Of a DNA stretch of 26,802 nt, positions 14,937-22,440 are shown piece after piece. Position 1 is the stretch's first letter. Every line of letters starts with the position of its first letter. Position numbers and translations under genes: made by a program. This DNA comes from an uncultured Clostridia bacterium (GTDB taxonomy: Bacteria > Bacillota > Clostridia > Christensenellales > Aristaeellaceae), in assembly GCA_934621485.1 (NCBI GenBank), contig CAKTUS010000034.1, positions 1 to 26,802 on the forward strand. Direction: 5' to 3'. The notes below the pieces were generated by a model that saw nothing but the letters and a program-made list of their open reading frames with translations, did no database searches and was not told the DNA's origin.

Positions 14937-16442
14937 TTACTTCAGGCTATCGGCGATTTCCTGCCAGAAGGCGGTCATCTGGGACGCACCCAGGCTTTCC
15001 AGTTCCGCTCGGAAGGCGGCCGCGCCCTCCTTGGTCAAAGGCAGCTCGCCCAGCACAAATTGAGCCAGAGAACGGTCCACATACGCGCCCAGCCGCTCCT
15101 GCAGGGGCACAACCCGGTCGCGCTGCTCCGTCGTTAGCAAAACGGCTGGAAAAGCCTTTTTGACATAAACGGAAAAGCGGGTCAACTCGCCGTTGAGGCG
15201 CACCACCTCCGTATCGGTGTACCGCTCGTAGAAGGCTTGAGGAAACAGCCAGGGCATGCTGCCGGTGTCGTATAGGCTTAAATCATTGTAGCTGCTCATG
15301 CTCAGGCTTTCCACGCCGCCCTTCCAGTTCCACCTGCCTGCGTCGGTCATCACATAGTCCTCGCCCTGAACGCCCAGCATGGCCTCCACAGCGCCCTCCT
15401 CCGTATACAGCACATCCACCCAGCGCAGCAGGGCGGCCGGATCCTGACAGGCGGAGGTGATGGCGAAGGCGCCGCCGGTTACCTGGCCTACCAAGTCGCG
15501 GTACACCCGCCCTCCTTCATAAACAAGAGGATCCATGACGACATAGCTTTTGGCCATTTCCGAGGTAAGCAGGTTCAGCGGCGTGGGGGCGAAGAACGCG
15601 CCGTAGGTAACGGCGGCCTTGTCGTCCGATACCCGGCGCAGGGTATCCATGGTTTGGAAGCCGTTGGGGTCGATGAGCCCCTCCTCGTAGAAGGAGCGCA
15701 GGGTTTGGGCCAGCTGGAGGAAACTGTCTTCCAGGGGCCAGTAATGCACCCGGCCTTCGTCGTCCAGATAGATGTTGTAGTCGTTAACCGCCACGCCATA
15801 GGCATGGGATAAGAATTTCAGTTCCCACGGGCCCAGGAAAGCCAGGGGAATTTCATCCTTCCTGCCATTGCCGTTGGGGTCCCGGTCCCGAAAGGCCGTC
15901 AGCACCTCTCGCAGGCTGTCCAGATCGGTGGGCATGCTCAGCCCCAGCTTTTTCAGCCAGTCCTGATTGATCCAGATGGGGTTTTGGGGCGCAAGCTGCT
16001 GCAAACTGGGCAAGGCGCCGATTTTGCCATTGGGCAGGGTAATGGCCGCCAGCCAGTCCGGGTGCTGCTGAAGCAGGGCCCACAGGTTGGGGGAGTTTTC
16101 CTCCAGCAGAGGCTTCAGGTCGATCAGCTGACCGCTATCGGTGCAGCGAATCAGCTCCTGAGTAGTAAGCGCCGCCTTAAACAGCACGTCGGGCAGCTGG
16201 CCGTCCGGGGCAAACATGGCGTCCTTGGCGGCCTGCCATTTTTCCGCGTCGGTGTATTGCTGAAAGGTAAAGGAAAGACCCGTGCGGCTTTCCATACGGG
16301 TAAAAAAACGGTTGGTGGACCAGTTATGGTCGCTGTCCTGACCGTCAAAGCCCGCCATCACAAAGCTGCTCTCCGCCAGGGCACAGGCAGAAAGCGACAG
16401 CAGCGCCAGGCACAGCATGATAGCTGTAAAGTGTTTGAACAT
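14937..16442 (-). CDS. Lipoprotein ABC-transporter solute-binding protein (family 1, LplA/YtcQ-like)
   Basis: A 501-residue extracellular binding protein. The signal peptide MFKHFTAIMLCLALLSLSAC ends in a lipobox (LSAC, Cys20), so it should be lipid-anchored outside the cell. The mature part has the long family 1 architecture, with motifs such as WINQDWLKKLGL and RDPNGNGRKDEIP, typical of binding proteins for oligosaccharides in Bacillota. The start is set by GGAGG just upstream on the minus strand; the frame stays open for another 43 codons but that part lies in leader sequence. No permease or ATPase gene is nearby, so it must work with a transporter encoded elsewhere. The galactokinase-family gene directly after it suggests a galactose-like or other hexose ligand. 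This is inference. Confidence 0.88.
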   Translation of the reverse strand: MFKHFTAIMLCLALLSLSACALAESSFVMAGFDGQDSDHNWSTNRFFTRMESRTGLSFTFQQYTDAEKWQAAKDAMFAPDGQLPDVLFKAALTTQELIRCTDSGQLIDLKPLLEENSPNLWALLQQHPDWLAAITLPNGKIGALPSLQQLAPQNPIWINQDWLKKLGLSMPTDLDSLREVLTAFRDRDPNGNGRKDEIPLAFLGPWELKFLSHAYGVAVNDYNIYLDDEGRVHYWPLEDSFLQLAQTLRSFYEEGLIDPNGFQTMDTLRRVSDDKAAVTYGAFFAPTPLNLLTSEMAKSYVVMDPLVYEGGRVYRDLVGQVTGGAFAITSACQDPAALLRWVDVLYTEEGAVEAMLGVQGEDYVMTDAGRWNWKGGVESLSMSSYNDLSLYDTGSMPWLFPQAFYERYTDTEVVRLNGELTRFSVYVKKAFPAVLLTTEQRDRVVPLQERLGAYVDRSLAQFVLGELPLTKEGAAAFRAELESLGASQMTAFWQEIADSLK

Positions 16443-16484
16443 GTTTTTTTCCTCCATCCATGAAGTAGCGCTCAAGAAAATGCG

Positions 16485-16544
16485 GCGCTCCGAATATTTC
16501 AGGCCAAGAGAAAAGCTCGGCCAGAGGCAAGCTTTTCGGAGCGC
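16485..16544 (-). promoter_or_regulatory. Long hairpin in the leader of the solute-binding protein gene
   Basis: GCGCTCCGAA (16485-16494) pairs perfectly with TTCGGAGCGC (16535-16544), and an inner AAAAGCT/AGCTTTT helix can form inside it. In the leftward transcript the structure ends about 40 bases before the start codon and is followed by a short T-rich run, so an attenuator is possible. No known riboswitch is recognised. Confidence 0.4.
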
Positions 16545-16585
16545 TCTTTGCCTGCGGATCACTGGCGGCAAATAGCGTAAGGAAA

Positions 16586-16602
16586 GCCTTGCGGAGCAAG
16601 GC
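16586..16602. repeat. Short palindrome bounding repeat copy C (left)
   Basis: A perfect GCCTTGC-GGA-GCAAGGC palindrome, identical to the one at 16758-16774 on the other side of copy C. Confidence 0.85.
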
Positions 16603-16603
16603 G

Positions 16604-16756
16604 CAGACTGTCGAAAACCCTCTACGAGAGAGCGCGTCCGTGCACACGGCTACGTTGGTTCGCGGGGAAAGTGCTGCGGCAAAGGCTTAGGGGCTCCGCC
16701 CCTAAACCCCCGGCAGGAGGCACTGCCTCCTGCACCTCCACTTTTTCGGCAACCTG
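16604..16756 (-). repeat. Dispersed structured repeat, copy C
   Basis: A 153-bp copy, inverted relative to A and B. On the minus strand it begins CAGGTTGCCGAAAAAGTGG, has hairpin 1 as a 9-bp GCAGGAGGC/GCCTCCTGC stem, hairpin 2 as TTAGGGGC-GGA-GCCCCTAA, and ends GTTTTCGACAGTCTG. The 17-base palindrome that flanks it is identical on both sides. It lies downstream of the promoter at 16882-16910, so it should be transcribed as part of the leader of the solute-binding protein mRNA. Confidence 0.88.
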
Positions 16757-16782
16757 AGCCTTGCGGAGCAAGGCGGCCGAAA
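16744..16782. repeat. Right-hand palindrome of copy C with element-end arms
   Basis: TTTCGGC (16744-16750) pairs with GCCGAAA (16776-16782), enclosing the perfect palindrome GCCTTGC-GGA-GCAAGGC (16758-16774). The outer arms are element ends and the inner part is the copy-specific tip, the same plan as at 11488-11537. Confidence 0.7.
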
Positions 16783-16881
16783 CCCCAACGTACAGGCCGC
16801 CGGTTTCAGAACGGGAATCGAGGGGGATGCAGCCCTCCGATAGCACCCATGGGTTTTCGATAAGCTGCGTTCGTCCTTTGT

Positions 16882-16910
16882 ATTATACCTGATGAGAAAC
16901 GCTTTGTAAA
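16882..16910 (-). promoter_or_regulatory. Promoter for the solute-binding protein and sugar kinase operon
   Basis: On the minus strand, -35 TTTACA (16905-16910), a 17-base spacer and a perfect -10 TATAAT (16882-16887). Transcription would start near 16876, leaving about 430 bases of leader before 16442. It begins only 12 bases past the CAP-protein stop codon. The stretch 16757-16881 holds no gene, only further GC-rich inverted repeats. Confidence 0.8.
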
Positions 16911-16921
16911 CCAAAACCGTT

Positions 16922-18088
16922 TTAAGGCGCAACCTTCACCGGGTCGCTGTACTGACTGTAAACCCGCTTACCGTTTGCGTTTTTATAGGCGCGCACCTGG
17001 TAGTAGTAGGTGCGGGACGCTTCTTCCAGTGAAAAGGTGCAGCTTTTGGTGGTGGCCTTTTCATCCACCTTTGTATAAGAGCCGCCCTTGGTGGCGCAGC
17101 GGTACAGCACATAGCCGGACGCGCCCTTCAGGCTTACGCTCAGGCTTTTGCCGCGGGTGTTTTCCTTTAGCTTCAGGGTGGGCTTGACGGTTTTGATGGT
17201 GGCGGCGGTTACGCTGGCGGAGGCGCTGCCAACCGTAACGGTGCAGACCGCGTCGTTCAGGCCGGGATACTTCACCGTGAGGGTGGCGCTGCCAGCTCCT
17301 TTGCGGCGAATGGCGCCGCTTTTTTGCACGGTGAACACGCCGGTATTGCCGCTTTTGAAGGTGAGGCTTTCCAAAGCGCATTTGCCGATTTTCACGTCGT
17401 AGCGGTCGTAGAGGTATACGGTGGGCTGGGCTGTGGTTTTGGTTTTCATGGCGACGTCGCTCACGCGCAGTTCAAACCGCTTATGGCTGCTGTCCGCCCG
17501 GCTGAACATGCCGCCGGCAATGTCCACCTTCATGGTTTTGGATACGCCTGCCTTGGCGGCAGCGTCGGCTTGGCGAGCCTTGACGCCCTCGGGCTGACCC
17601 TGCAAATAGCAAACCCAGTAATACTCATTGGCGCTGCCCTTAACGTAGAGGCAGGCGACGCCCACATGGGTGAAGTCTGCATCCAGCAGAGCGTCGCCGT
17701 CTTTCCATTCCGCCACCACATCGTCCGCCTTGGAATAGCCCGCGGCGATGCACTCCATCTGAGCGGTGGCCTTGCTCAGGCTGGCGTACTCCTTGCAGAC
17801 GGTATCGAAATCCGTCAGGTTGGGGCGGCTGTGGTCAAAGAACACAAAGAGCTCCGCCGCGCGCTGGAGGGCGGCCTTTTCCAGGTCGGCCAGCATGGTC
17901 AGAGGCTTCAGGCCGTTCTTTTGGCGATATTGATTGATAAGCTTCAGGGCCGAACGGGCCCGGTTTTGGTAGGCGTCCGCCTGAAAGGAAACGGTGAGCG
18001 GCTTGGCGGCTGCCCGGGCCATGGGCGCGGGCAAAAGAGCGCAAAACAGCAGGGCGGCGCAAACCAGCGCGGCAAAACGACGTAGCAT
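16922..18088 (-). CDS. Secreted CAP-domain (SCP-like) protein with Ig-like and Fn3-like C-terminus
   Basis: A 388-residue exported protein. A signal peptide (MLRRFAALVCAALLFCALLPAPMARA) is followed by a CAP domain at about 45-150: ALKLINQYRQKNGL, the conserved FFDHSRPN, ECIAAGYSKADDVVAEW and FTHVGVACLY blocks. After that come a bacterial Ig-like (BIG2-type) part with SGNTGVFTVQKSGAIRRKGAGSA near 255 and a C-terminal Fn3-like region ending YYYQVRAYKNANGK..YSQYSDPVKV. CAP proteins of Bacillota are extracellular, with roles in sporulation, adhesion or peptidoglycan that remain poorly defined. I chose the start at 18088 because AAGGAGGT lies 8 bases upstream; the ATG at 18112 overlaps that site. 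No lipobox or LPXTG anchor was seen. The gene has its own promoter. Confidence 0.85.
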   Translation of the reverse strand: MLRRFAALVCAALLFCALLPAPMARAAAKPLTVSFQADAYQNRARSALKLINQYRQKNGLKPLTMLADLEKAALQRAAELFVFFDHSRPNLTDFDTVCKEYASLSKATAQMECIAAGYSKADDVVAEWKDGDALLDADFTHVGVACLYVKGSANEYYWVCYLQGQPEGVKARQADAAAKAGVSKTMKVDIAGGMFSRADSSHKRFELRVSDVAMKTKTTAQPTVYLYDRYDVKIGKCALESLTFKSGNTGVFTVQKSGAIRRKGAGSATLTVKYPGLNDAVCTVTVGSASASVTAATIKTVKPTLKLKENTRGKSLSVSLKGASGYVLYRCATKGGSYTKVDEKATTKSCTFSLEEASRTYYYQVRAYKNANGKRVYSQYSDPVKVAP

Positions 18089-18127
18089 AGGGGCGTACCT
18101 CCTTGACAGCAATCAAAAGTACTTTGT

Positions 18128-18136
18128 ATCATAGCA
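18128..18136 (-). promoter_or_regulatory. Extended -10 promoter for the CAP-protein gene
   Basis: On the minus strand TGC-TATGAT forms an extended -10 (TATGAT at 18128-18133), about 40 bases before the start codon. No good -35 is visible at 16-18 bases, which fits an extended -10 promoter. Confidence 0.55.
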
Positions 18137-18572
18137 CATTTTGCGGGTTTGCGCAGCTTTTTTGCCGTACCGGCCGGCAGGATAATAGCGGACGGAAAAA
18201 TACGGCGGAGTGCGATTTCAGGATGCGTTATTCCGGCGACACGACAGCCTGTCCATCATGCGCCGGCGTACAAACGGGCCGGGGCTGACGCCAAAAGTAT
18301 AGTGCGAAACAGTCTGCGGCGGGGCAGCTTTTAGGGCTTGCCGAAACAAAGGGCAGAACCCTGCCTGGCAAAGCGCTGGACCGGGTGGTTTTCCAAAACC
18401 GCCAGGCCGGTACCAACGGCGGCGGAAGGCAACGGAAAAGTGCAGGGAAGGCTAACGTTGCCCATGGACTTTTTCCGGCGGGCCGCTGGAGAGACGGCCC
18501 GCCGGAAGGCGGTTTGGAAGCGTTGACGGGACGTGCCCCCCCGAAAACGAAGGGCAGTTCACCGGCTTTGGC
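18137..18572. other. Non-coding region between the DUF11 and CAP genes
   Basis: No gene is seen in these 436 bases. There are two strong inverted repeats: GGTGGTTT with AAACCGCC (18384-18403, one G-U pair) and a perfect 13-bp stem TTCCGGCGGGCCG with CGGCCCGCCGGAA (18473-18485 with 18495-18507). The latter lies about 65 bases past the DUF11 stop and could end that transcript, but it has no T tract in either direction. Confidence 0.5.
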
Positions 18573-19430
18573 TTAAATGGTGCCCGTTACGGTAAGGGTG
18601 GTAACGCCGGGAGTTACGCTCCATACGCCGGTAGCGGCGTCCTGGGTGTAGGTGGCGGCAGGCACGGTAATGACGCCGGCGGCGGTGGCAAACTGACCCG
18701 TGGCAGCGTCGTAGGTGTAGCCCGTGCCTTCGGCCAGGGCCGTGCCGTTCAGCGTTACGGTCAGGTTGCTGAGGATGGGGTTAAACAAGTCGGTAAGCAC
18801 AGCGCCCGTGGTTGCGTCTGCGGCGGCGTTGCCCGTGTTTTGAATCAGGAACGTGTAGGTGATTTGTCCGCTGGGCGAAACGGTGGTAGGCGACAGGCTC
18901 TTACTGATGGTGAGCGAAGGCTCGGCGGCCGCGGTGACCGTTTCGTCGGCCGTGACGGGCGTGGTCAGTCCTGCGCCGGTCAGGGTGGCGGTATTGGTGA
19001 TCGTGCCTGCGGTTTGGGGCGGCGCAAACCGGTTTACCCGGGCGTCGTATACCAGGGTTACGTTGCCGCCGGCAGGCACGGTGATGCCGCTCAGGATCAT
19101 GGGAGGCCCTGCCGTTACGGTGGGCGCGGTTTGCAGCGCGCCGTTTTGATAGTAGCGCAGGCTATCCGCCACGTATTCCAGGGGATAAACCGTGCCGGCG
19201 GTTCCGGCGGCGTACGCGCCCAGGTTGTCGGTCAGGGTCAGGCCGGTCAGCGGAGCGGAGCCGCTGTTGACCAGGCTCACCACATAGGTGACGGCGGTAT
19301 CGGGGCGGTACCGGGTGTTGATGGCGGTCTTGGTGGCGGTGAGCACCTCCACAAGCTCGCCCACGGCAATGTTGGAAGCGGTTTGGAGACCGTTATAGTT
19401 GAGCAATGCCTGATTGGTAAAGGTAGGCAT
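18573..19430 (-). CDS. DUF11 conserved-repeat domain protein
   Basis: A 285-residue protein rich in Ala, Thr, Gly and Val. Two DUF11-type beta-sandwich repeats are visible: one from AVGELVEVLTATKTAINTRY through VTYVVSLVNSG (about 21-150), the second from SLTISKSLSPTTVSPSG (about 178-285). DUF11 repeats are usually found in surface proteins, yet the N-terminus (MPTFTNQALLNYNG) has no signal peptide and the C-terminus no anchor. The start at 19430 is set by GGAGG about 10 bases upstream; the earlier in-frame ATGs have no site. It is monocistronic: CAP has its own promoter and MATE diverges. A short, leaderless DUF11 protein could be released by cell lysis, as a spore-surface protein would be, but this is a guess. 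Confidence 0.75.
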   Translation of the reverse strand: MPTFTNQALLNYNGLQTASNIAVGELVEVLTATKTAINTRYRPDTAVTYVVSLVNSGSAPLTGLTLTDNLGAYAAGTAGTVYPLEYVADSLRYYQNGALQTAPTVTAGPPMILSGITVPAGGNVTLVYDARVNRFAPPQTAGTITNTATLTGAGLTTPVTADETVTAAAEPSLTISKSLSPTTVSPSGQITYTFLIQNTGNAAADATTGAVLTDLFNPILSNLTVTLNGTALAEGTGYTYDAATGQFATAAGVITVPAATYTQDAATGVWSVTPGVTTLTVTGTI

Positions 19431-19589
19431 AAAGCAGATTCCTCCATTTCTCAAAGGGGATGAAAAGGGAAAGCGGGCGCCTGGCATGCCGCCCATATCA
19501 TCCTATGCCAAACGGCCCGGAGCGTGACGGGCCGTTGGTAACGCCGGCGCAAACCGCCCATCGATAGCCAAAGAAAAAGCAGACGGCGA

Positions 19590-19618
19590 TTGACGAAGCG
19601 GCGGCCCTGGCTTATAAT
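19590..19618 (+). promoter_or_regulatory. Promoter for the MATE gene
   Basis: -35 TTGACG (19590-19595), 17-base spacer, perfect -10 TATAAT (19613-19618). The start point near 19625 leaves a leader of about 38 bases. Confidence 0.85.
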
Positions 19619-19662
19619 GAGGCGCGTGTTGACAAAGCACGAAAGCGAAGGAGGAAAGAACC

Positions 19663-21036
19663 ATGCCGGAGGAAGGGCGTAACCCCCGTCCAGCGGTGGG
19701 CGGGCGGAGCATGACCGAAGGTTCTTTGTGGAAAAACATTTTCCTGTTCAGCGTGCCGCTGATGCTGTCCCAGGTGTTGCAGGTTCTGTTCAACATGGCC
19801 GATGTGGCGGTGGTGGGACGCTTCGCCAGCGCCCAGGCCCTTGGATCGGTGGGCAGCACCACCACGCTGGTTACGCTGTTTACAGGCTTTTTAATCGGCA
19901 TGGGCAGCGGCGTTAACGTGGTAACGGCACGGCACCTGGGGGCAAAGGACCGGCGCGGCGTGATGGAAAGCGTACACACCGCTTTGCTGGTATGCCTGCT
20001 GGCCGGTTTGGCCATTGGCGGGTTGTGCCTGCTGCTGGCGAAAAACATGCTGGAGCTGCTGAATACAAAGGCGGATTTGCTGGACGGAGCGGTGCTGTAT
20101 TTCCGCATTTATGCGCTGGGCATGCCGGCGCTGGGCCTTTTTAACTTTGGCAACGCGGTGCTCAGCGCCAGCGGCGATACCCGTCGGCCCCTGCTGTATC
20201 TGACCCTGGCAGGGGTACTGAACGTGATTTTGAACCTGTTTTTCGTTATTGTGTGCGGAATGGCCGCCGACGGCGTGGCTCTGGCCAGCGTCATCAGCCA
20301 ATACGTGTCGGCTGTGCTGGTGGTGCTGCACATGGCCCGGCAAAAGGACGACTGCGCTCTGCGTTTCAGAGAAATCCGCTTCTACCGGGGGCGGGCCAAG
20401 TCGCTGCTCAGCCTGGGCGTGCCTGCCGGGGTGCAAAACGGCATTTTTGCGGTGGCCAACCTGTTTATCCAGGCGGGCGTTAACTCCTTTGATTCGCTGA
20501 TGGTGGCGGGCAACGCCGCCGCCGCCAATGCGGACGGCCTTATCTACAACGTGATGGCCGCCTTCTATACCGCCTGTTCCACCTTTATGGGGCAGAACTG
20601 GGGCGCGGGAAAGCAGGACCGCATGCTGAAAAGCTATCTCATCAGCACGGCGTATTCCTTTTTGGCGGGCGTACTGCTGGGCGTAACGCTCATGGTATTT
20701 GGCGAAACCTTTCTCAGCTTTTTCACCAATGAGCCCGCCGTGGCCGACGCGGGCATGCAGCGTATCCGCATTATGGGATTTTCCTATGCCTTCAGCGCGT
20801 TTATGGACTGCACCATCGCCGCCTCCCGCGGCATAGGCAAAAGCTTCGGCCCCACGGTGATTGTCATTTTGGGCTCCTGCGTATTCCGGGTGATTTGGGT
20901 GTATACCATTTTTGCTCATTTTCATACCATTGCGTCGCTGTACCTGCTGTATATTTTCTCCTGGGTGCTGACCGCCGTTGCGGAAATTGCCTTTTTCATT
21001 ATCAGCTACAAAAAGACGGTGCTGGCGGTGGGCTAA
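19663..21036 (+). CDS. MATE family multidrug/cation efflux transporter
   Basis: A 457-residue inner-membrane protein with twelve predicted helices in two six-helix bundles. It starts with a short cytoplasmic tail and then SLWKNIFLFSVPLMLSQVLQ, followed by NMADVAVVGRFAS, a conserved block in the first two helices of bacterial MATE (NorM/DinF-superfamily) proteins. The second half has SLGVPAGVQNGIFAVANLFIQ and FMGQNWGAGK, the matching block of bundle two. MATE proteins expel drugs or metabolites in exchange for Na+ or H+; the substrate cannot be told. AAGGAGG at 19649-19655 sets the start. Its own promoter drives it, and the pheST promoter begins 30 bases after its stop. No terminator is obvious between them. 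Confidence 0.92.
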   Translation: MPEEGRNPRPAVGGRSMTEGSLWKNIFLFSVPLMLSQVLQVLFNMADVAVVGRFASAQALGSVGSTTTLVTLFTGFLIGMGSGVNVVTARHLGAKDRRGVMESVHTALLVCLLAGLAIGGLCLLLAKNMLELLNTKADLLDGAVLYFRIYALGMPALGLFNFGNAVLSASGDTRRPLLYLTLAGVLNVILNLFFVIVCGMAADGVALASVISQYVSAVLVVLHMARQKDDCALRFREIRFYRGRAKSLLSLGVPAGVQNGIFAVANLFIQAGVNSFDSLMVAGNAAAANADGLIYNVMAAFYTACSTFMGQNWGAGKQDRMLKSYLISTAYSFLAGVLLGVTLMVFGETFLSFFTNEPAVADAGMQRIRIMGFSYAFSAFMDCTIAASRGIGKSFGPTVIVILGSCVFRVIWVYTIFAHFHTIASLYLLYIFSWVLTAVAEIAFFIISYKKTVLAVG

Positions 21037-21065
21037 GGCCGCTTCTGCGCGCTGAAAACCATCCC

Positions 21066-21094
21066 TTGCAAAATGGCCGACGCCATGCTATAAT
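21066..21094 (+). promoter_or_regulatory. Promoter for the pheS-pheT operon
   Basis: -35 TTGCAA (21066-21071), 17-base spacer, perfect -10 TATAAT (21089-21094). The transcript should begin near 21101, at the start of the T-box leader. Confidence 0.85.
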
Positions 21095-21100
21095 GCCCAT

Positions 21101-21346
21101 GCGATGACGAAGAACAACGTCCGCGAAACAGGCATCCGAATAGAGAGGGCGGCCCCGTGCTGAAAGCCGCCTGCGGAGGGCTGCGGGCCATTCGCTTCCG
21201 AGCTTTTTCCCCGAACGCGCAGTAAGGGAAAACGGTTCGCCCCGTTACCGGCGGCCAGAGCGCACGCGGCGCTTTGCCGGTGCGGAATTTGGGTGGTACA
21301 ACGGAGAGCTGATCCCTTCGTCCCATAGGGGCGAAGGGTTTTCTTT
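21101..21346 (+). promoter_or_regulatory. T-box leader, tRNA-Phe responsive, upstream of pheS
   Basis: Stem I is recognisable by the AGAGAG bulge element (near 21142) and the GTGCTGAAAG apical loop inside a GGGCGGC/GCCGCC helix. A candidate Phe specifier codon TTC lies at 21191-21193 on the 3' side of stem I. The T-box sequence TTTGGGTGGTACAACGG is at 21288-21304; its UGGU should pair with the 3' ACCA end of uncharged tRNA-Phe. A terminator hairpin follows: 11-bp stem 21314-21324 with 21328-21338, then TTTTCTTT. Uncharged tRNA-Phe would favour the antiterminator and allow pheST expression. The usual CCGCG after GGTA is changed to CAACGG. The exact specifier codon is inferred, not proven by folding. 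Confidence 0.9.
21314..21346 (+). terminator. T-box regulated terminator
   Basis: CCCTTCGTCCC pairs with GGGGCGAAGGG around an ATA loop (one G-U pair) and runs into TTTTCTTT. It is the off-state structure of the leader. Confidence 0.9.
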
Positions 21347-21396
21347 ATCCATCCGAAAGTGAGCAGACCTGAACCAAGGCAAAGGAGGAACCAAAA

Positions 21397-22425
21397 ATGG
21401 CTGTTGTGGATACCCTGAGGGACATTCGTGAGCGTGTGGAAAAGGAACTGGACATGCTGGACGGCTCCGCGTCGCTGGATGCGCTGCGGGTAAAGGTACT
21501 GGGCAAAAAGGGCGAACTGACCGCGTTGCTTAAGGGCATGGGCCAACTGTCTCCCGAGGAGCGGCCCCAGGTGGGCGCGCAGATTAACGAGGTGCGCCAG
21601 CGCCTGACCCAAAAGATGGACGAGGCCCAGGCCCGGCTTCAGGCCGCCGAGCGGGAGGCCGCCATCAAGGCGGAAACCATCGATGTAACCGAGCCCCGTG
21701 TTTTGCCCAAGGTGGGCAGCGCCCATCCCATTACTCTGGTGATGGACGAACTGATCGAGTGCTTCACCGGCATGGGCTTCGACGTGATGGAAGGCCCTGA
21801 GGTGGAGCTGGATCATTATAATTTTGAACTGATGAACCTGCCCAAGAACCACCCGGCCCGGGATGCGCAGGATACCTTCTATATGGATGACAACATCGTG
21901 CTGCGCACCCACACCAGCCCCATGCAGGCCCGCGCCATGCTCACCCGGCCCCTGCCCATCCGCATTATCTGCCCCGGCCGCGTGTACCGTGCCGACGAGG
22001 TGGACGCTACCCATAGCCCCGTATTCCACCAGATGGAGGGCCTGGTAGTGGACGAGCATGTGAAAATGAGCGACCTGCGCGGCACCCTGGAAGCCTTTGC
22101 CCGCAAGCTGTATGGCGAGGGCACCACCACCCGGTTCCGCCCCAGCTTTTTCCCTTTCACCGAGCCAAGCGCCGAGGTGGATATGACCTGCGTGGCCTGC
22201 CACGGCAAGGGCTGCCCCATCTGCAAGGGCACCGGCTGGATTGAGGTGCTGGGCTCCGGCATGGTGAACCCCAAGGTGCTGGAAATGTGCGGCATCGACA
22301 GCAGCAAATATTCCGGCTTTGCCTTTGGCATTGGACTGGAGCGCATCGCCATGCAGCGCTACGGCATCCGCGACATGCGCCTGCTTTATGAGGGCGACGC
22401 GCGTCTGTTCAGCCAACTGCGGTAA
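21397..22425 (+). CDS. pheS: Phenylalanine--tRNA ligase alpha subunit
   Basis: The 342-residue catalytic subunit of the alpha2-beta2 enzyme that charges tRNA-Phe. The N-terminal coiled-coil arm (about 1-85) is followed by the class II core. Visible motifs are VMEGPEVELDHYNFE near 129, motif 2 with ICPGRVYRADEVDATHSP near 192, the GKGCPICKGTGWIEVLG segment typical of Bacillota PheS, and motif 3 GFAFGIGLERIAMQRYG near 307. Length and order are standard. AAAGGAGG about 8 bases before the ATG sets the start. It is followed by pheT after 15 bases and is controlled by the T-box leader. Confidence 0.98.
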   Translation: MAVVDTLRDIRERVEKELDMLDGSASLDALRVKVLGKKGELTALLKGMGQLSPEERPQVGAQINEVRQRLTQKMDEAQARLQAAEREAAIKAETIDVTEPRVLPKVGSAHPITLVMDELIECFTGMGFDVMEGPEVELDHYNFELMNLPKNHPARDAQDTFYMDDNIVLRTHTSPMQARAMLTRPLPIRIICPGRVYRADEVDATHSPVFHQMEGLVVDEHVKMSDLRGTLEAFARKLYGEGTTTRFRPSFFPFTEPSAEVDMTCVACHGKGCPICKGTGWIEVLGSGMVNPKVLEMCGIDSSKYSGFAFGIGLERIAMQRYGIRDMRLLYEGDARLFSQLR

Positions 22426-22440
22426 GGAGGGTATTGACCG

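Noticed and set aside
11323..16921. CRISPR array
   Set aside because: The repeats are too few, too far apart and of both orientations, with no spacer regularity and no cas genes.
18137..18572. A decayed gene between the DUF11 and CAP genes
   Set aside because: No frame on either strand resembles either neighbour or any family I know; it is reported as non-coding.
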